DNA of 64,000 nt from Rhynchopus sp. YZ270_cl-10 (GCA_964035575.1 OZ037866.1:558001-622000), one strand, 5' to 3'; numbered from the stretch's first letter, positions 11,677-23,683 are shown. Program-made: numbers and translations. The notes: a model not told the origin generated them from the letters alone.

Positions 11677-14226
11677 ACGTGGTCGTGGTGGTCTCGTACA
11701 CTGAGCTTCGCCACATCTGGGTGAGAATCAGTTCAGAGTCCCCGCGACAAGAACCGGTCCCATTTTCTCTGTAGGAAGCTCGTCAAGCAGTCTGAGCCCG
11801 CCAGAGGCCCTCGTACTCTGCCACATTGTGCTTCCGACACAGAGGAGGGCACTGCGGTGCTGGCGATGTTACCCCTATTTTCCTACACAATCCCGTGAGG
11901 ATAGTCCCATTCTGCCTGGTGCGTCGTCAACGTACATGATGAGGTCTGGATGGTTCGGCAGACGGTCACGTGTCTTGTGTTAGCAGGAGGCGTGTATGGT
12001 CGGTTGTTCGCGCTGGGTAGGCTGAGCCCCATAGTGAGCTCGAAGTCGATAGCCAGTTCGATCCTGGTGGTGCATTGGAGACGCCGGATGGATTGCGAGT
12101 TTTTGGCTCTGGGTTTGAGGATGCGAGAGTGTGCGACTCGCATGACCACTATGAAAAGCGGAGTTCGAGTGGTCCATCCAAGGCACCACAAGAGTCTGTG
12201 GTGTCGTGCCGTTGGGGTGCTTCCTCCGGTTACCTCCAATTTGTCCTCACGACGTTAGAGTCGGTGGACCACTTCACATTGGACGTGGAAGCTGAGGGAG
12301 TGTGTGGCCATTGCGTGGTTAGAGCATGCTTGTATAGGGGCGACACGCATGGCCAGGCATTGGTTTACTTTGGTGATGTCATGATTGGCTCCTAGGTTGC
12401 ACGCACGGAGGGGGAGGGGGTACACAAAACAGTATACCAAGCACACCCGTAAGCCCAGCCAGCAAGCTGACTGGGCGAACCGTAGGTACTGGCCATAAGG
12501 CTCAAACCCTCGGAACACTGACGTATTCAACGAGTCTGATTGCCTTACGGCAACCTATCTTGAAAAGGACGGGAGGCTTGGCGTCTCAGGGCGTTCCCTG
12601 TTGCTATGTGCGGAGACGGTGGTGTGCGTCAACAGACATCTTGCCGTAGTGACCTTTGTCATCGTATCTGCGTAGATGTTGCACGTGGCCTGCCTCATAG
12701 ATAGGCCAACGTCAGGAGCGGCGTACTCCCATCCAACGAGGTGTAGTGTGGTTGGGTAGAAAGGACCGACCGGTGAGGTGCTCGCGGTTGCTCAAGGCTG
12801 TCTCCGCCAATGCTTGGTTGTGTTCCCACCTCTGTTTTCCCCAGGCTGCGTCTGCAGAGGTCGATACGTCGTCCAGCAGTCCAGTAGGAGAACTGTGGAA
12901 TGCTGCTTCAGGGGAGCTGTGCCTGGCCTGTCCACACCCGGATACAGCCTTAACAGTATTTGTGCGTAGCTTTTCTGCTGCGTCGTGCATGGCGGTAGAT
13001 GCTCCGTACGAGAAGCGTTCGACGCTGCAGTCAATGAGGCAACGTGGTCTATGTGGTGGACCTGGTTGGCAATGTGTTGATCTCTCCAGGTTGGCAAAGG
13101 CATTGCGGGTACGGATCGCTATGTGTTTGGAGATGTGAAGTCTGTTGCGGTTGGCAGGTTGTGCGCACCCACGCAGTCGAGGCTGTTGTCCTGTTAGGAA
13201 CTCGTGTGTCAGAATCGGTTTACCTAAGGTATTTCGTGTTAAGTAAGTCAAGGCAACGACCCCAATGCACATTTGTACCCACGACCTCACCATCCATCTT
13301 GGTTTTACAAACTTACACCTGAGAGACCATTTTCCGGTCAGTCAGCATTGTAGTCACCCTTGATCACGATGGTCCTAAAGCTCCTGAAAATAACAAGAGC
13401 GGCTAAAGGAGAGGGCTCCGGCCGAAAGCCAATGGGCACTGCGTGTATTGGTTGGTGTGCTTGAGAAGTGATTGTATCATCATTTACTGTAGGAAGGCAC
13501 GAGGTAGGGACGTAGTTGAGTGAAAACAACGGACTACGAACGGACCTTGCGATGCCCTAACTTTTCATCCTAGGGATAATCATAGAACTTCAGGAGGCGT
13601 CACAAATGCGTTGCGATTTCCCCCGAATGCAATTTAACGTCCCAGCCCAGAACGTGTTAGGAACTCGTGTGCATTGCAGCTGGTGAGTGTCTCAGATGCC
13701 GTGTCGCATTGCATCTCCACCTTAGTGGTACCATGGCAAAGGAGTGTGGTTTGACACGGCTTACTTCCATTGTGAGGTGTGAAAGGGTGGCCGTCTGTCA
13801 GCTATTTGTTATCTGTGGTTTCGAGTGGCATTTGCGTCTGCGCCTCTGAACCTCGATGATGGCCTCGATGATCGAGCATCCATACGCGATGGCAATGTCA
13901 ATCAGCACACTGAAAGGGCACCCTGCATGGTGCCGTTGGTGGTAGGAAGGGCTTGCCAAGAGGTGAGTTGCACCTAGTGTCGTTCGTGCCGCGTGCGCGT
14001 TCCTGAACACGGTGATGACATTGGTGTTGAATCCAAGGTGTCAGCAAGCGACGTGGCCTTGATGGGACAGTGTCGGAACACTTCTTGAAGTGTACGTCCA
14101 TGCCACGTCTCTGCATGCATCTCCGTGCAGCGATGTGTGTTCAAGCGTGCTGCCACATGCCAATAGGTGCTCGGTGCCATGCTTCTTGCTTTGGGCACCA
14201 TCGCCCACCGCTGGCCTTTCGGCGCC
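11677..14226. other. Non-coding, unassigned
   Basis: About 2.5 kb with only short, overlapping frames on both strands and no recognisable domain. A minus-strand peptide LIMYVDDAPGRMGLS (around 11895-11945) recalls the YVDD box of reverse transcriptases, but a stop lies just upstream and no other RT block is visible. Confidence 0.4.
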
Positions 14227-14359
14227 AGCTTATCAGCTTATCAGCTTATCAGCTTATCAGCTTATCAGCTTATCAGCTTATCAGCTTATCAGCTTATCAG
14301 CTTATCAGCTTATCAGCTTATCAGCTTATCAGCTTATCAGCTTATCAGCTTATCAGCTT
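14227..14359. repeat. 8-bp satellite AGCTTATC, ~16.5 copies
   Basis: A perfect head-to-tail array of AGCTTATC. It creates three parallel false reading frames encoding SAYQLISL repeats. Neighbouring sequence shows no inverted repeat that I can see. Confidence 0.97.
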
Positions 14360-14827
14360 CTCTATTCATTTGAATCGTTGTGCCCATGCGTGATGGACGC
14401 CCATACTCAGTAGAGCACCGTGATGGTGATGGGTTGGGATCGGATCGCCATCGCTGTCAGGTTTGGGACCAGCGCTCTCCACCTAGATGAGGAGGATGTC
14501 CAGCACTGAGTCGGGGTGTTGCACCAGCCCGAACACCGTGCCAGATGATGTTGTTTGCTTCATTCACGCCAGCGCATTGTGCACGGTTGCCGTCGTGATT
14601 CCTGGTATTCCATCATTCTGGCCTGCGGCAAGGGTAAGCAGTATGTGTCAAGGAAGAGTGCCGGCTGCAGCAGGGCTCAGGGATGTTGCATGTCTTCGGA
14701 AGATACCGCCCAGGCAGGCTGTGTTGGCTAGGAGGTCGTCCTTCATTTGCGTCTGCGGTGAGGTGACGTCTCGTCGTGATGTGTGCTTCGGGGTGACCGA
14801 GGGGGCCAGGGGCTTCTATCTGTTTCA

Positions 14828-15317
14828 GGTCAGCCCAAGGGCTTCACATCCTTGCCACACTCATGGGGGTGAAGTGTGTCGTCTGTCTTGCCTCCCGTAG
14901 GCCGCAGGGGTATGCGGGACTATCCTGTTTAGTCCTGAGGGGCTGGTGGCTTGTGGTCCATGCTATGAAGGGCACAGTACTAGGAGAATGAAACAGCAAC
15001 CAACAGTCAGGCCAGAGCCTGCTCTGCCACACCTTGAGGATATGGTGTGCCTGTCAGGACGTCCAATGGAAAGCCCTAAGAGAGGGTGAGGCCACTGTCG
15101 GACAGCATGGGATGCTAAGAGAGAAAAGTTGTGCCCCCCTGCTCTCTTGTCTCGACAATCGTTGACCAAGGGTTGGGTGGAGCGAACAGGTCTTCAGCGG
15201 AAGGTGGGCCGCCGGCCGACGAGTGGTTGTTGCACGCCCCCCCTTCACGTTTACACCACGGCTCGGGCCAAGCCATTCGGTTTCCTTTTCACATCTTCTG
15301 TTGTTGGTCACACGGTC
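14828..15317. repeat. ~480-bp dispersed duplication, copy 2
   Basis: Direct duplicate of 8508-8985, with small insertions such as the GGGGTGAAGTGT stretch near 14868. The similarity ends near the CATCTTCTGTTGTTGG block. Confidence 0.85.
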
Positions 15318-15427
15318 ATCAAAAACCGTCTTCCACAGCTGGTGCTCCACAATAACGATTGTGATCGAGAGAGAGGTGACTATTCACAGCCTCAGGTTCA
15401 TCTTGTAAACCCCCCCTTTTTTTTCCA

Positions 15428-15520
15428 GATGTAAACCAAGAAATGGCTGTAGGACAGCATGTCAGTGCAGGGGTCATGTACCAAGGTGCACTGTCACGAG
15501 CGGGCTTTGTATTTAAAGTC
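15428..15520 (+). repeat. Family-B element, copy 2, longer form
   Basis: Contains the upstream half (CAGATGTAAACCAAGAAATG) and the downstream core (GTGCACTGTCACGAG, then GGGCTTTGTATTTAAAGTC) about 40 bases apart, as in the 47-kb copy. This shows the element is at least about 90-110 bp long, not just the 35-bp core. Confidence 0.75.
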
Positions 15521-15654
15521 CAATTACAGTACTCCAAATATGTGTGGCATTGGAGTACTGTATGCCAAAGAAAAAAAATGTGTTGTCTTATAAATAACCA
15601 AGAGCTTTCTTTGGGTTGGGATGCACTGTATCTATACCTTTGAAATTCATTAGC

Positions 15655-15720
15655 CTTCGGGCGACCTTTGTGTACAGAACCCGCCCTCGGACAGGGTGAT
15701 TGTCGATACTACAAAAAAAA
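15655..15720 (+). repeat. Family-F short element, copy 1
   Basis: Holds GTGATTGTCGATACTACAAA, almost identical to 55.93 kb (GTGATTGTCGATACAACAAA). The following A-rich stretch and an AG.TG motif are also shared. Confidence 0.5.
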
Positions 15721-15949
15721 TAGCTGACCGTGAGGGCGAAGCGGAGCGAGGTAGCCCTATGCAGGAAGACAGCTCTGCACCCTGGGGGATACATGGGGTG
15801 AGGGAGGGCCGTGGGTGGCACATGGTGCACTTGGGTAGAGATAGGTTGCTGTGCTTGCTTGCAGTGGGTTGCTGTGGGGGATCGTCGGAGGGTTGGAGGG
15901 TTGGAGGCCAGGGGAGGGAGACACCTAGGTACATGAAGAGGCGGGTGCA

Positions 15950-17000
15950 CGGCACATCCTCAATGGTTTCGATGTGAGGCGTGTAGAGACACATGAATGC
16001 TTACAGCCCAATAAAGCACGCTAATTTTTTTGGGGGAAAAGTCATACGCACACAGAGTTAGGAAATACTCTGCTACACGGGAGGGGGGGTTTTTTTTTCC
16101 CGTGTGCAATAAACTAGCGTCCGCTTATTGTACGAGAGGGGGAGGGGGAGTGAGGGGAGTGAGCTGTGCAGCCTTCACATCACCTCTCTGGGGTGTAGTG
16201 ACATGATGTAACGTGATCTGCTACGTTGAGTGTGGTGGGCAGCAGGGGGTCAGCGAAGTCGTTTTTTTCTGCCAGCCGAGGGACACCTAAAGGAGCCTTG
16301 GGGGGACACCTCGGGGAGGGCAAACCCTTATGAGAGGTGGATCGAGAACTGTTATGGGCGCAGGTGGTAGCTGGGGAAGGGGGGGTCATGTGAGGGGACA
16401 TGGCTCCAAGGGTTATAAGGTGCTGAGTGTTTGAAGACAGTTGTGGGTGGTGCCTCAGAGCGGCACATTGCTCAGTACACTGTGTGTGTGCCTGAAGTCA
16501 GTCGCTAGGGTTACATGGTGCGGGATATTGCTACTGTGTTGTGTTGAGACTATCGGTTCGCAAATGTGCATATTTTTTTTTGCACAGTGATCCTCGATTT
16601 TGAGTCTCATCACCATTCACACAACTTGGCGAGGTATCCCGCATCCCTGGGGTGTGCACCGCACCTATCACCTCCGTCGTTACCTCTACGCGAGAGGAAG
16701 AGTTGGAGGCCCGTTCAAACCTGCTGCCACTTGGTAGTAGGACGTCAGGTCGTATTCGCAGCACCTACCTTGTCTTTGCGTTGTGTGTTGGCAAAAGGAA
16801 GACTGCTGAGGATACACATCCTATCTTGCAAGGGTCGTGTGCATCATACCATTGCATGTCAGCAAACCGTGTGTGACCGTTTTGTAGGGTTGTGGGCGGG
16901 GGGGATGAGGGGTCAGCGAGGGTGTATGGACGGAGGTGGTGCTGCAAGGGTTGCAGCAATCTGGGTTTTCTGCAGAGACCCTGAGACTGTTCATTGTGAG
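15950..17000. other. Non-coding, unassigned
   Basis: G-rich and simple-sequence-rich DNA with no frame that shows a domain. Nothing further recognised. Confidence 0.4.
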
Positions 17001-17025
17001 ATGTGCACCTGGTCTTTTTGGATGT

Positions 17026-17215
17026 GGGATTGGAGTGAAGTGGGGGGTGGGAGCCAGGGTGTGGATGTGTGGGTGTGTACTATTTAGACCAATGAGTATC
17101 GATTGATGGACAAGTCTGGTGCCAGCACCCGCGGTAATTCCAGCACCAATAGCGTATATTAATGCTGCTGCTGTTAAAAAGCTCGTAGTTGGATCCAGAG
17201 CTCAGGTTTGTAAGG
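17026..17215 (+). rRNA. Small-subunit (18S-type) rRNA fragment, sense
   Basis: Contains the universal 530-loop region, GTGCCAGCACCCGCGGTAAT, followed by TCCAGCACCAATAGCGTATA and GTTAAAAAGCTCGTAGTTGG. The upstream part (GATGGACAAGTCTGGTGCC) is also standard SSU. Only ~190 bases of SSU are obvious, so this is a detached fragment and not a working rRNA gene. The matching antisense fragment is at 60505-60705. Further faint SSU-like sequence up to about 17345 is possible but not shown. Confidence 0.9.
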
Positions 17216-17990
17216 TGCCACGGTTTTTCGTGATGGCGTAATGTCATAGCGTTGGCTGTGGGTCAAACATCTTACATCAAGACCTGTGCTCTATCAACGA
17301 TGGTAATGGCACCCTGTGAGTAGGTTCCTTCATTGGTGCCGAAAGCGTCTACGCGTATACCATGCGCACACGGGTCGACCATCGATGTTACTGTGAACAA
17401 ATGGTCCTTTCTATTTTGGGTGTAAACCTCGAATGGCACGAACCAGCATCACACTGCATCGATTCTCTTTGCCCGATGTGACGTAAGGGGTGGGAATGGT
17501 GGCAAGGGTGCAGCCTATCATCTGTCTCTTGGTTGGCATATCTTGTTCATCCAAAGAAGACGATGTGTACAGCTCAGATGCACCTCTGTTATCAAGCCGG
17601 ACCCAGCACTCCACTTTTCCTACGCTCACATAAGCGACATTACTCCTGGTGTGCGTCTGTAGCCTGAGGGTTGCCTCACAGGGCTACGTGGGGGGTTTTG
17701 CAGACAGTATTCATGAAAACCGCACATCACCTCTTTCACCAGACTTTCGGGTGTATTTTTTGTTTTTGTTTTTGTTTTTGGGAGGGAATTAATTTGGTCG
17801 CCTTTGTCAGGCGTTGTGGGTGTCCTGTACACTGACCTTCCCGTGCTGGCAGGAAAGCGGGTGGCGTGTGGGTGTGGCCCACACAGTGCTGGCTGTGAAA
17901 CATGGATGGCCCAGTAGCCGCGGTACCTAAGCTCGGGTATGTCACATGGCTTCGGCTCACCTCAGAAGAGGTTCGAAGAGGGCCCTTTTT

Positions 17991-18014
17991 ATCTAGAGAT
18001 AGTAGTCTATAATC
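17991..18014 (+). repeat. Family-D hairpin element, degenerate copy 1
   Basis: Reads ATCTAGAGATAGTAGTCTAT, the second half of the family-D hairpin (full copies at 32.6 and 33.4 kb). The left half of the stem is not recognisable here. Confidence 0.45.
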
Positions 18015-18275
18015 GTAATATAATATTTTTTTTCCCTTTTTCCTGTCCTCTCTATTGTCCCCTGAAATACGTGGCTGCTAATCCCAAACGGAAAATCAAC
18101 CCTAATTTTCCTCATTTATGACACCAGAGCAAAACAGAGAGAACCAATCATTTTGTCTCACTACAACCTATTTTTTGCAAGAGACCAAATCCAAACTGTA
18201 TTTCTTATAAACGTTATCACAACACCCCCCAGTGTTGGCAGGTTTAATACGTTGTTTTTAACAGCTTGTATTAAA

Positions 18276-19517
18276 TTAATCATAGAATGTAAGCAAGGCA
18301 GATCTTGCCTTTTACCCCTAGAGCAAGAATTTCTGGATTTTCTTGCTTTTTCCAAACCCGACAAGTCGGTGGGTGCTACGCTCCTTACCATCTCCAGGGA
18401 AACAATCCCTTCACTTTCTCCCGCAACCACTGAAGACAACACATGTTCATCATTATCCGAACTGTAGTCCCCGATGACGTCCGGTTCCTTCCCACGTGTA
18501 TCTTATGTGACAACGTCACGTTACTCGTGTTGGACTGCTTTTTGTTGAGCGTGGTGCATAACATGCTAAAGATGCTGTCCACAGCAGGCACAGCTGGTGG
18601 CATCGAGATTGCCATGATCGCGACACGAGACAAGTGAAGGAACTCAGAGGACTTCGCATTCCAGTAGTCTGCATTGGTTTCCCATCCAAGGAGTCTGGCG
18701 CGAGGTTGAGCGGTACTTACAGAACTCAACTTCGACGCCGTCCGTCCACACGTTTGGGTTACTCAACCCAATCAACAAACGGGAGGATCGGAGTTGCCTC
18801 CGTCTGCAAGCTACGGATCTCGTCCCAGGGTTCGTCACTGCCTGACGCAACTATTTCCGCCTAATCATCCTGACGGGGGATGGTGTGATTTTCTCTCCTC
18901 CGTTAAGGATGCGAGCAAGGGAACCCTTTCAAGAAGGTGGGACGCGGCTTCAAAATACGTGAGCAATCTAGTGGACCCCATAAACGATAGACCACTGTTC
19001 CCAGCACACGCTGCACTCTACGGAGGTTTGGGTGGAGCCCTGGATTTCCTGTGTGGTCTGTGTCGAGGTGTCTGCACCGTCTTCTGCAATGAGCTTCTCC
19101 ACTGCTTCGACCATCTCCGACGTGGTCGGCACCTCACTCTGGAAGACCTTCTCCCGAGAGAGCAACGAAACCGCCTTTCCTTGAAGACATGCCTGCTGAT
19201 GTGCTCTTGCACTTTGCGCATGTTGTCCTTTTGGTGGTCAGCCCACCGGGCCACCCTGCCCCGTTGCCTACCATTCTGTAGGCAAACAGCTTGTATATTA
19301 ATCTTCAGGGTATTTCGTCGAGAAACATCTGTTAGGTGTACATTAGGCAAACAAGGGTCATCAAGCCCTGTTGGTTAGAAACTTACCGGAAACCCCTGTC
19401 TCATTGCCCTGCACCCATTCTTGCCTTGTCTTGCCTTTTCTTGCTTTTCACTTTTTCTTGCCTTGCTAAAAGGGCAAGAAAAGGCAAGATGTACTCTTGC
19501 TTACATTCTATGATTAA
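18276..19517. mobile_element. Degenerate hAT-type DNA transposon, 1.24 kb
   Basis: Bounded by inverted repeats: TTAATCATAGAATGTAAGCA at the left, with its reverse complement ending at 19517. Subterminal GGCAAGA-type motifs are shared. Between them lies a broken minus-strand hAT transposase. An 8-bp target duplication, usual for hAT, is not evident, so the exact ends are uncertain. Confidence 0.7.
18385..19350 (-). pseudogene. hAT transposase remnant
   Basis: Successive minus-strand frames cover the N-terminal to C-terminal parts. The frame at 18729-18385 carries PAVPAVDSIFSMLCTTLNKK followed by a histidine/asparagine-containing tail. This is the typical hAT C-terminal dimerisation pattern (P.S.A.ERIFS...L), with the usual Ser/Glu residues changed. 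The upstream frames (19350-19018 and 19165-18968) are basic and then acidic. Frame changes at about 18.7 and 19.0 kb, and probably one near 18.44 kb, make it inactive. The C-terminal end probably continues in another frame to about 18280. Confidence 0.6.
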
Positions 19518-19582
19518 ACTCTAGCAAACTTTGTGTTAAACTCTTGAGATTTTTTAGGTTGAATACAGTTTAGTACAGGTTA

Positions 19583-20478
19583 GGGTAGTGTAACTTTTTC
19601 AGCCTGTTACCGTTACCGCCCGCCGGATTTTTTGAAAACCACAAAAAAAAAGTTATGTAGAAAGTACCTAGGGAAAAAAGTTATGAAGAGGTTCTATAGG
19701 AAAGATGTGGGTGGCGCTGTACAGGGCCCATACCTATAGCACCTCACGATCACTTGGTGAGTCAGCAATGTTTCTCGAGAGAAACCTCCGTCGTTTGCCT
19801 TCACGAGTGTTTTCTTGTACACTGTACACTGTACACTGTACACTGTACACTGTACACTGTACACTGTACACTGTACACTGTACACTGTACACTGTACACT
19901 GTACACTGTACACTGTACACTGTACACTGTACACTGTACACTGTACACTGTACACTGTACACTGTACACTGTACACTGTACACTGTACACTGTACACTGT
20001 ACACTGTACACTGTACACTGTACACTGTACACTGTACACTGTACACTGTACACTGTACACTGTACACTGTACACTGTACACTGTACACTGTACACTGTAC
20101 ACTGTACACTGTACACTGTACACTGTACACTGTACACTGTACACTGTACACTGTACACTGTACACTGTACACTGTACACTGTACACACTGTAGTACCTAT
20201 AACTTTCTGGTACCTAGACACCCGATGTCCAGGAACCTAGGTACCCAGGCAACATGATAATGAGACACAAAATGCTACACGTAACAGAAAACAAGCTACA
20301 CGTCACGAAAATAAGGATTTTACTGTGAAGAAAACTCTGGAAAAATGTAAGAAAATCTCTTCATAACTTTTTTCCCCCTGGTAAAACTTTTTTTTCTTCA
20401 TAACTTTTTTTCTCCGCCGCCCGCCGGATTTTTCGAACACCAAAATAACGGTAACAGACCGAAAAAGTTACACTACCC
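19583..20478. mobile_element. Non-autonomous inverted-repeat element (MITE), TSD TTA, with internal satellite
   Basis: Ends are GGGTAGTGTAACTTTTTC and its reverse complement, flanked on both sides by TTA (19580-19582 and 20479-20481). Imperfect inverted similarity continues inward for about 100 bases (CTCTTCATAACTTTTTTCCC in both arms). A GGG start and a TWA target duplication are features of PIF/Harbinger elements, so that superfamily is the best guess. No transposase is present. The middle is a long 7-bp satellite. Confidence 0.8.
19816..20187. repeat. 7-bp satellite TGTACAC, ~53 copies
   Basis: Uninterrupted tandem array inside the TTA-flanked element. It contains the palindrome TGTACA in every unit, so single strands could fold anywhere along it. 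All six long reading frames over it are products of the repeat. Confidence 0.97.
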
Positions 20479-20481
20479 TTA

Positions 20482-20999
20482 CTAGGTTTACTACAGAAAA
20501 ATCACGGTAAGACGTCACCCCGTCACCTTCTCTTGCTAGTTTTTTAAATCTTCAAAGCTTCCATCCACGCCAACAAAACAAAAGAACATGCCACATCCCG
20601 CATGTTGGAGTCATGAACACTTCTGCGATTAGAAGTGCGATCATTGCTCAGAGACGCTATCGAGCAAGAGCGCCACGCGGCTCCGGGCACACTTGTGTGT
20701 GCAGCAAAGCCCCGGAGAGAGTGAAGGAGGAGAAGACCAAGGGGCAAGGAGTGGTGCCCGTACCTGTGAAGAGGAAGGCTGCCTCGGAGAGCGTGGGACC
20801 ACTCGCGAAGAGAATGGCCCTGGGTCCCGACCCCTGGTCAAAAGGATGCCGTCGAGACTGCCTTGTGCAGGTTTGTGTAGCAGCGTCCTTCAGGATTGTG
20901 GGGAAAAAGCCCACCCACCAAACCCCCTTTACCATAGATACGCCCTGCACTGTACTAGCCTGTATTGAACTGTATTAAACTGTACTAAACTGTAAACTA
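20482..20999. other. Short unassigned region
   Basis: A plus-strand frame from 20613 to 20978 (121 aa) is basic and has a VKRKAA / AKRM stretch, but there is no domain and the minus strand is equally open. It lies between two transposable elements. I do not call a gene. Confidence 0.35.
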
Positions 21000-21184
21000 T
21001 ACATTGCGCTCTAATTAGATCATTAGAGTCGGCAGTTAGAGTGTAATTAGAGTCCTTGAAACTCTAACTGGACTCTAATTAGAGCATAATTAGAGTCTTA
21101 TAAGAGGGTCAATAAGAGGGACACATCAACCAATGCTTACCCATTAACCCAGGGAGCATAGCTCGTGCAAGAAATTCGACTTTG

Positions 21185-21607
21185 TGGTGTGTTCCGGGGT
21201 ATGGGATTTTACACATCTTCACACATCTTCACAACTCTTCACAAATTTTCACAACATAATTTTGGCCATATTTTTGTGAAGAGTTGTGAAGATTGTGAAT
21301 TGAAATGAAAATTTGGATGAAAAAAACACAGACGTTGTGAAAATTTGTGAAGAGTTGTGAATTGGAGAGAAAAAGGGGGGGTTTTCCCAATTCAGAACTC
21401 TTCACAACTCTTCACAAATCTTCACAACGTCTGTGTTTTTTTTATCCAAATTTTCATTTCAATTCACAACTCTTCACAACTTTCACAACTCTTCACAATT
21501 CTTCACAAAAATATGGCCAAAATTATGTTGTGAAAATTTGTGAAGAGTTGTGAAGATGTGTGAAGATGTGTGAAGATGTGTAAAATCCCATACCCCGGAA
21601 CACACCA
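21185..21607. mobile_element. Foldback element with TSD CTTTG, nested
   Basis: A nearly complete 423-bp palindrome. Ends are TGGTGTGTTCCGGGGTATGG and its reverse complement, flanked by CTTTG at 21180-21184 and 21608-21612. The arms consist of CTTCACAA-type repeats and meet near 21385. It sits inside the 2.25-kb element. Confidence 0.88.
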
Positions 21608-21933
21608 CTTTGGAATACGAAAAGTCTGTTCTCTGCTTAGGCAAGAAAATATTGCGTTCCCCCATTACTTATACACCGGTTTTGTGCACCCAGGTACCCA
21701 TGCAGTGTCACATGACCTCAGTGTGAGTGACCCACACACGAGGGAATGTGACACCACAAAGTTTTACCCTGTATTCGTTGTTGAGGGTGTTTGGGGTGCA
21801 AAGTTTTCCACAATTTTGATGCGCTGGTACAGAAGTGTTGTCTTGTTATTTCATGTCTAGGAATGTAAATGTCAATCGCGTTTGACTACCACTAAGGGGT
21901 CGAAGGGGGTAGGGAAATCTATGAGTATATTCT

Positions 21934-22753
21934 ACCATAGCTAGTAAGCTAATAAAGCCTAATAGGATATTAGCCTAACTTATTAGCCTATTTAAGCCTT
22001 ATATAGAATAGGCTAACAAAACTGGAATAGGCTAATATTTTATTTCTAGTCCTTCCCAGCTACCACTGGTGTCGAACAGGGGTAGCTGGCTGAACCCGTT
22101 AAACAAATCCGAAAAATCCAAAATTTAAGGCCAACCCCGTTACAGACACAAAACTGTCAAGGACGTTGCAGAGAAGATCAGGGCTAGATCCGGATGCTTG
22201 TGGACGCGCAGAACAACGCTCCCGTTGGTGTTGGGATTGATGGGACAGTAGAAGCACACGGGGTATCCAACCGTCGCGCCTGTTGTGTACCTCCCCACCA
22301 TTGGGCGTGACCTCTTTGGGGGTATGGTCGCACAGAAGAGTGGGATTCGTTCGATGCTCCAGCACAGATGCTGGCCCTCCAAAATGTGTGGTCTCAGTAC
22401 CGCATCAACGCAGGTTGGTTGGTCATGGACAGTTGTTCAATCAACCTACATGGCGATCACAGTTTTTCTGTGTCTCGCCCACATGCTGAACACCGCCCTC
22501 AAGGAGGCATACAAGAGGGAGATGCCGGAGGCAATCTCCATTGCGCTTCATCCCTCTCTACGTCTAAGATGGCATATAATAGGCTATTAGCCCTAATTAG
22601 CCTATTATAAGACTCTTATAATAGGCTAATATAGGCTCTTTACAGGCTAATAATTTATTTTCCGAGCTAATATAGGCGAATAAAAGCTACTAAAATCTGG
22701 GATTTTCCCGAAGGCTAATATTAGCCTATTCTTGTTAGCTTACTAGCTATGGT
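21934..22753. mobile_element. Inverted-repeat element rich in TAGGCTAATA motifs, nested
   Basis: Ends are ACCATAGCTAGTAAGCTAA and its inverse. The subterminal zones are full of TAGCCTATT/AATAGGCTA motifs on both sides. The middle (22285-22590) has a transposase-like scrap. It is nested in the 2.25-kb element and probably inserted after that element. Confidence 0.75.
22285..22590 (+). pseudogene. Possible hAT transposase scrap
   Basis: The peptide FLCLAHMLNTALKEAYKREM resembles the C..H.LN..VK block of hAT transposases. The frame is short (101 aa) and has no other block, so this is a remnant at best. Its position between inverted repeats supports transposon origin. Confidence 0.35.
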
Positions 22754-23640
22754 ATATGTTCATTTAATCCGAAGAAACAACTACTTATGAACCCAGGAGA
22801 GATCCAAGCCTCACGCTACACAAACCACCACCTGCGATTGACTAAGATGATAACGAGAGAATTCAGAACAACAACACCCTGCCTCATACACACTAAATTG
22901 CCATACTTCAAGAGCATGCCAGCCAAAATCCCTATGCCAAAAAGATAACAAGACCACCCACAAGGAGTGTGAATTGTGCGCTGGTTTTCTGGGGGAACAA
23001 ACAATATTTTCTTGTGCCTTCCTCCGTAATCAGAGGACAGACTTTCGGTATTCCAAAATTCGAATTTCTTGCACGATTATATGCTCTCAGGTTTATGGCT
23101 TTTGCATTGGTTGATGTGCCCCTCTTATTGACCCTCTTTTTAGACTCTAATTATGCTCTAATTAGAGTCCAGTTAGAGTATCAAGGACTCTAATTATACT
23201 CTAACTGCCGACTCTAATGCTCTAATTAGAGTCTAATTAGAGCGCTATGTACAAAGTTTTATTTTTATTTTCCCTTATCTAAACCCCTCCCCCTCCCTCC
23301 ATCATTTTACCAGGGATTACGCTCCACGTGTGGAACGTATGGAAATCCATACGTGAATTGTTTTTGAAAAGGTGGAATCCATACGTGTCCATACGTAGGT
23401 AATTTGGGTTTTGGATTGGGGCTGGGGTGGGGTAGGTGAGGGGTGGGTCTCCGCCCCCACCTCTCACCTACCCCCTACAGAATTCTATTTGTAGGAGACA
23501 ATTTTCTATTTTACCGGAAAAGGAGCATGCAGCATGGCGAAAGAAAAAAGTAGCGTACCGTGCGCCTGTGGCGCTAGATTGCAATACACCCTTCCCGTGA
23601 CATAATAGGCAATTTTAAGCGCAATATTTTATTTAGAAAT

Positions 23641-23683
23641 GTTGCGTACCGTGGCTTCGCCAGGAACATTTGGGTGCCATGAC
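23641..23683 (+). repeat. Dispersed repeat, copy 2
   Basis: Partner of 2468-2508 in inverted orientation (core GTACCGTGGCTTCGCCAGGA). A GC palindrome, CGCGCGAAGCGCGCG, follows at about 23748. Confidence 0.75.

Larger units (their letters stand above)
21000..23251. mobile_element. 2.25-kb inverted-repeat element with TTAGAGT-rich ends
   Basis: Arms of about 130 bases (21000-21135, and the inverse at 23105-23251) are built of repeated CTCTAATTAGAG motifs. They continue inward through GAGGGTCAATAAGAGGGNCA to ATCAACCAATG. The outermost bases TACAT(T/A)GCGCTC also match. It carries two smaller inverted-repeat elements inside (21185-21607 and 21934-22753). No clear target duplication was found. 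Confidence 0.8.

Noticed and set aside
11895-11945. Minus-strand YVDD motif suggesting a reverse transcriptase
   Set aside because: A stop lies just upstream, and no other RT, RNase H or integrase block is visible.
14070-14413. Three frames with SAYQLISL repeats
   Set aside because: Translations of the AGCTTATC satellite.
19694-20257. Six overlapping frames of 123-175 aa on both strands
   Set aside because: They are translations of the TGTACAC satellite; any frame of a 7-bp repeat without stops stays open.
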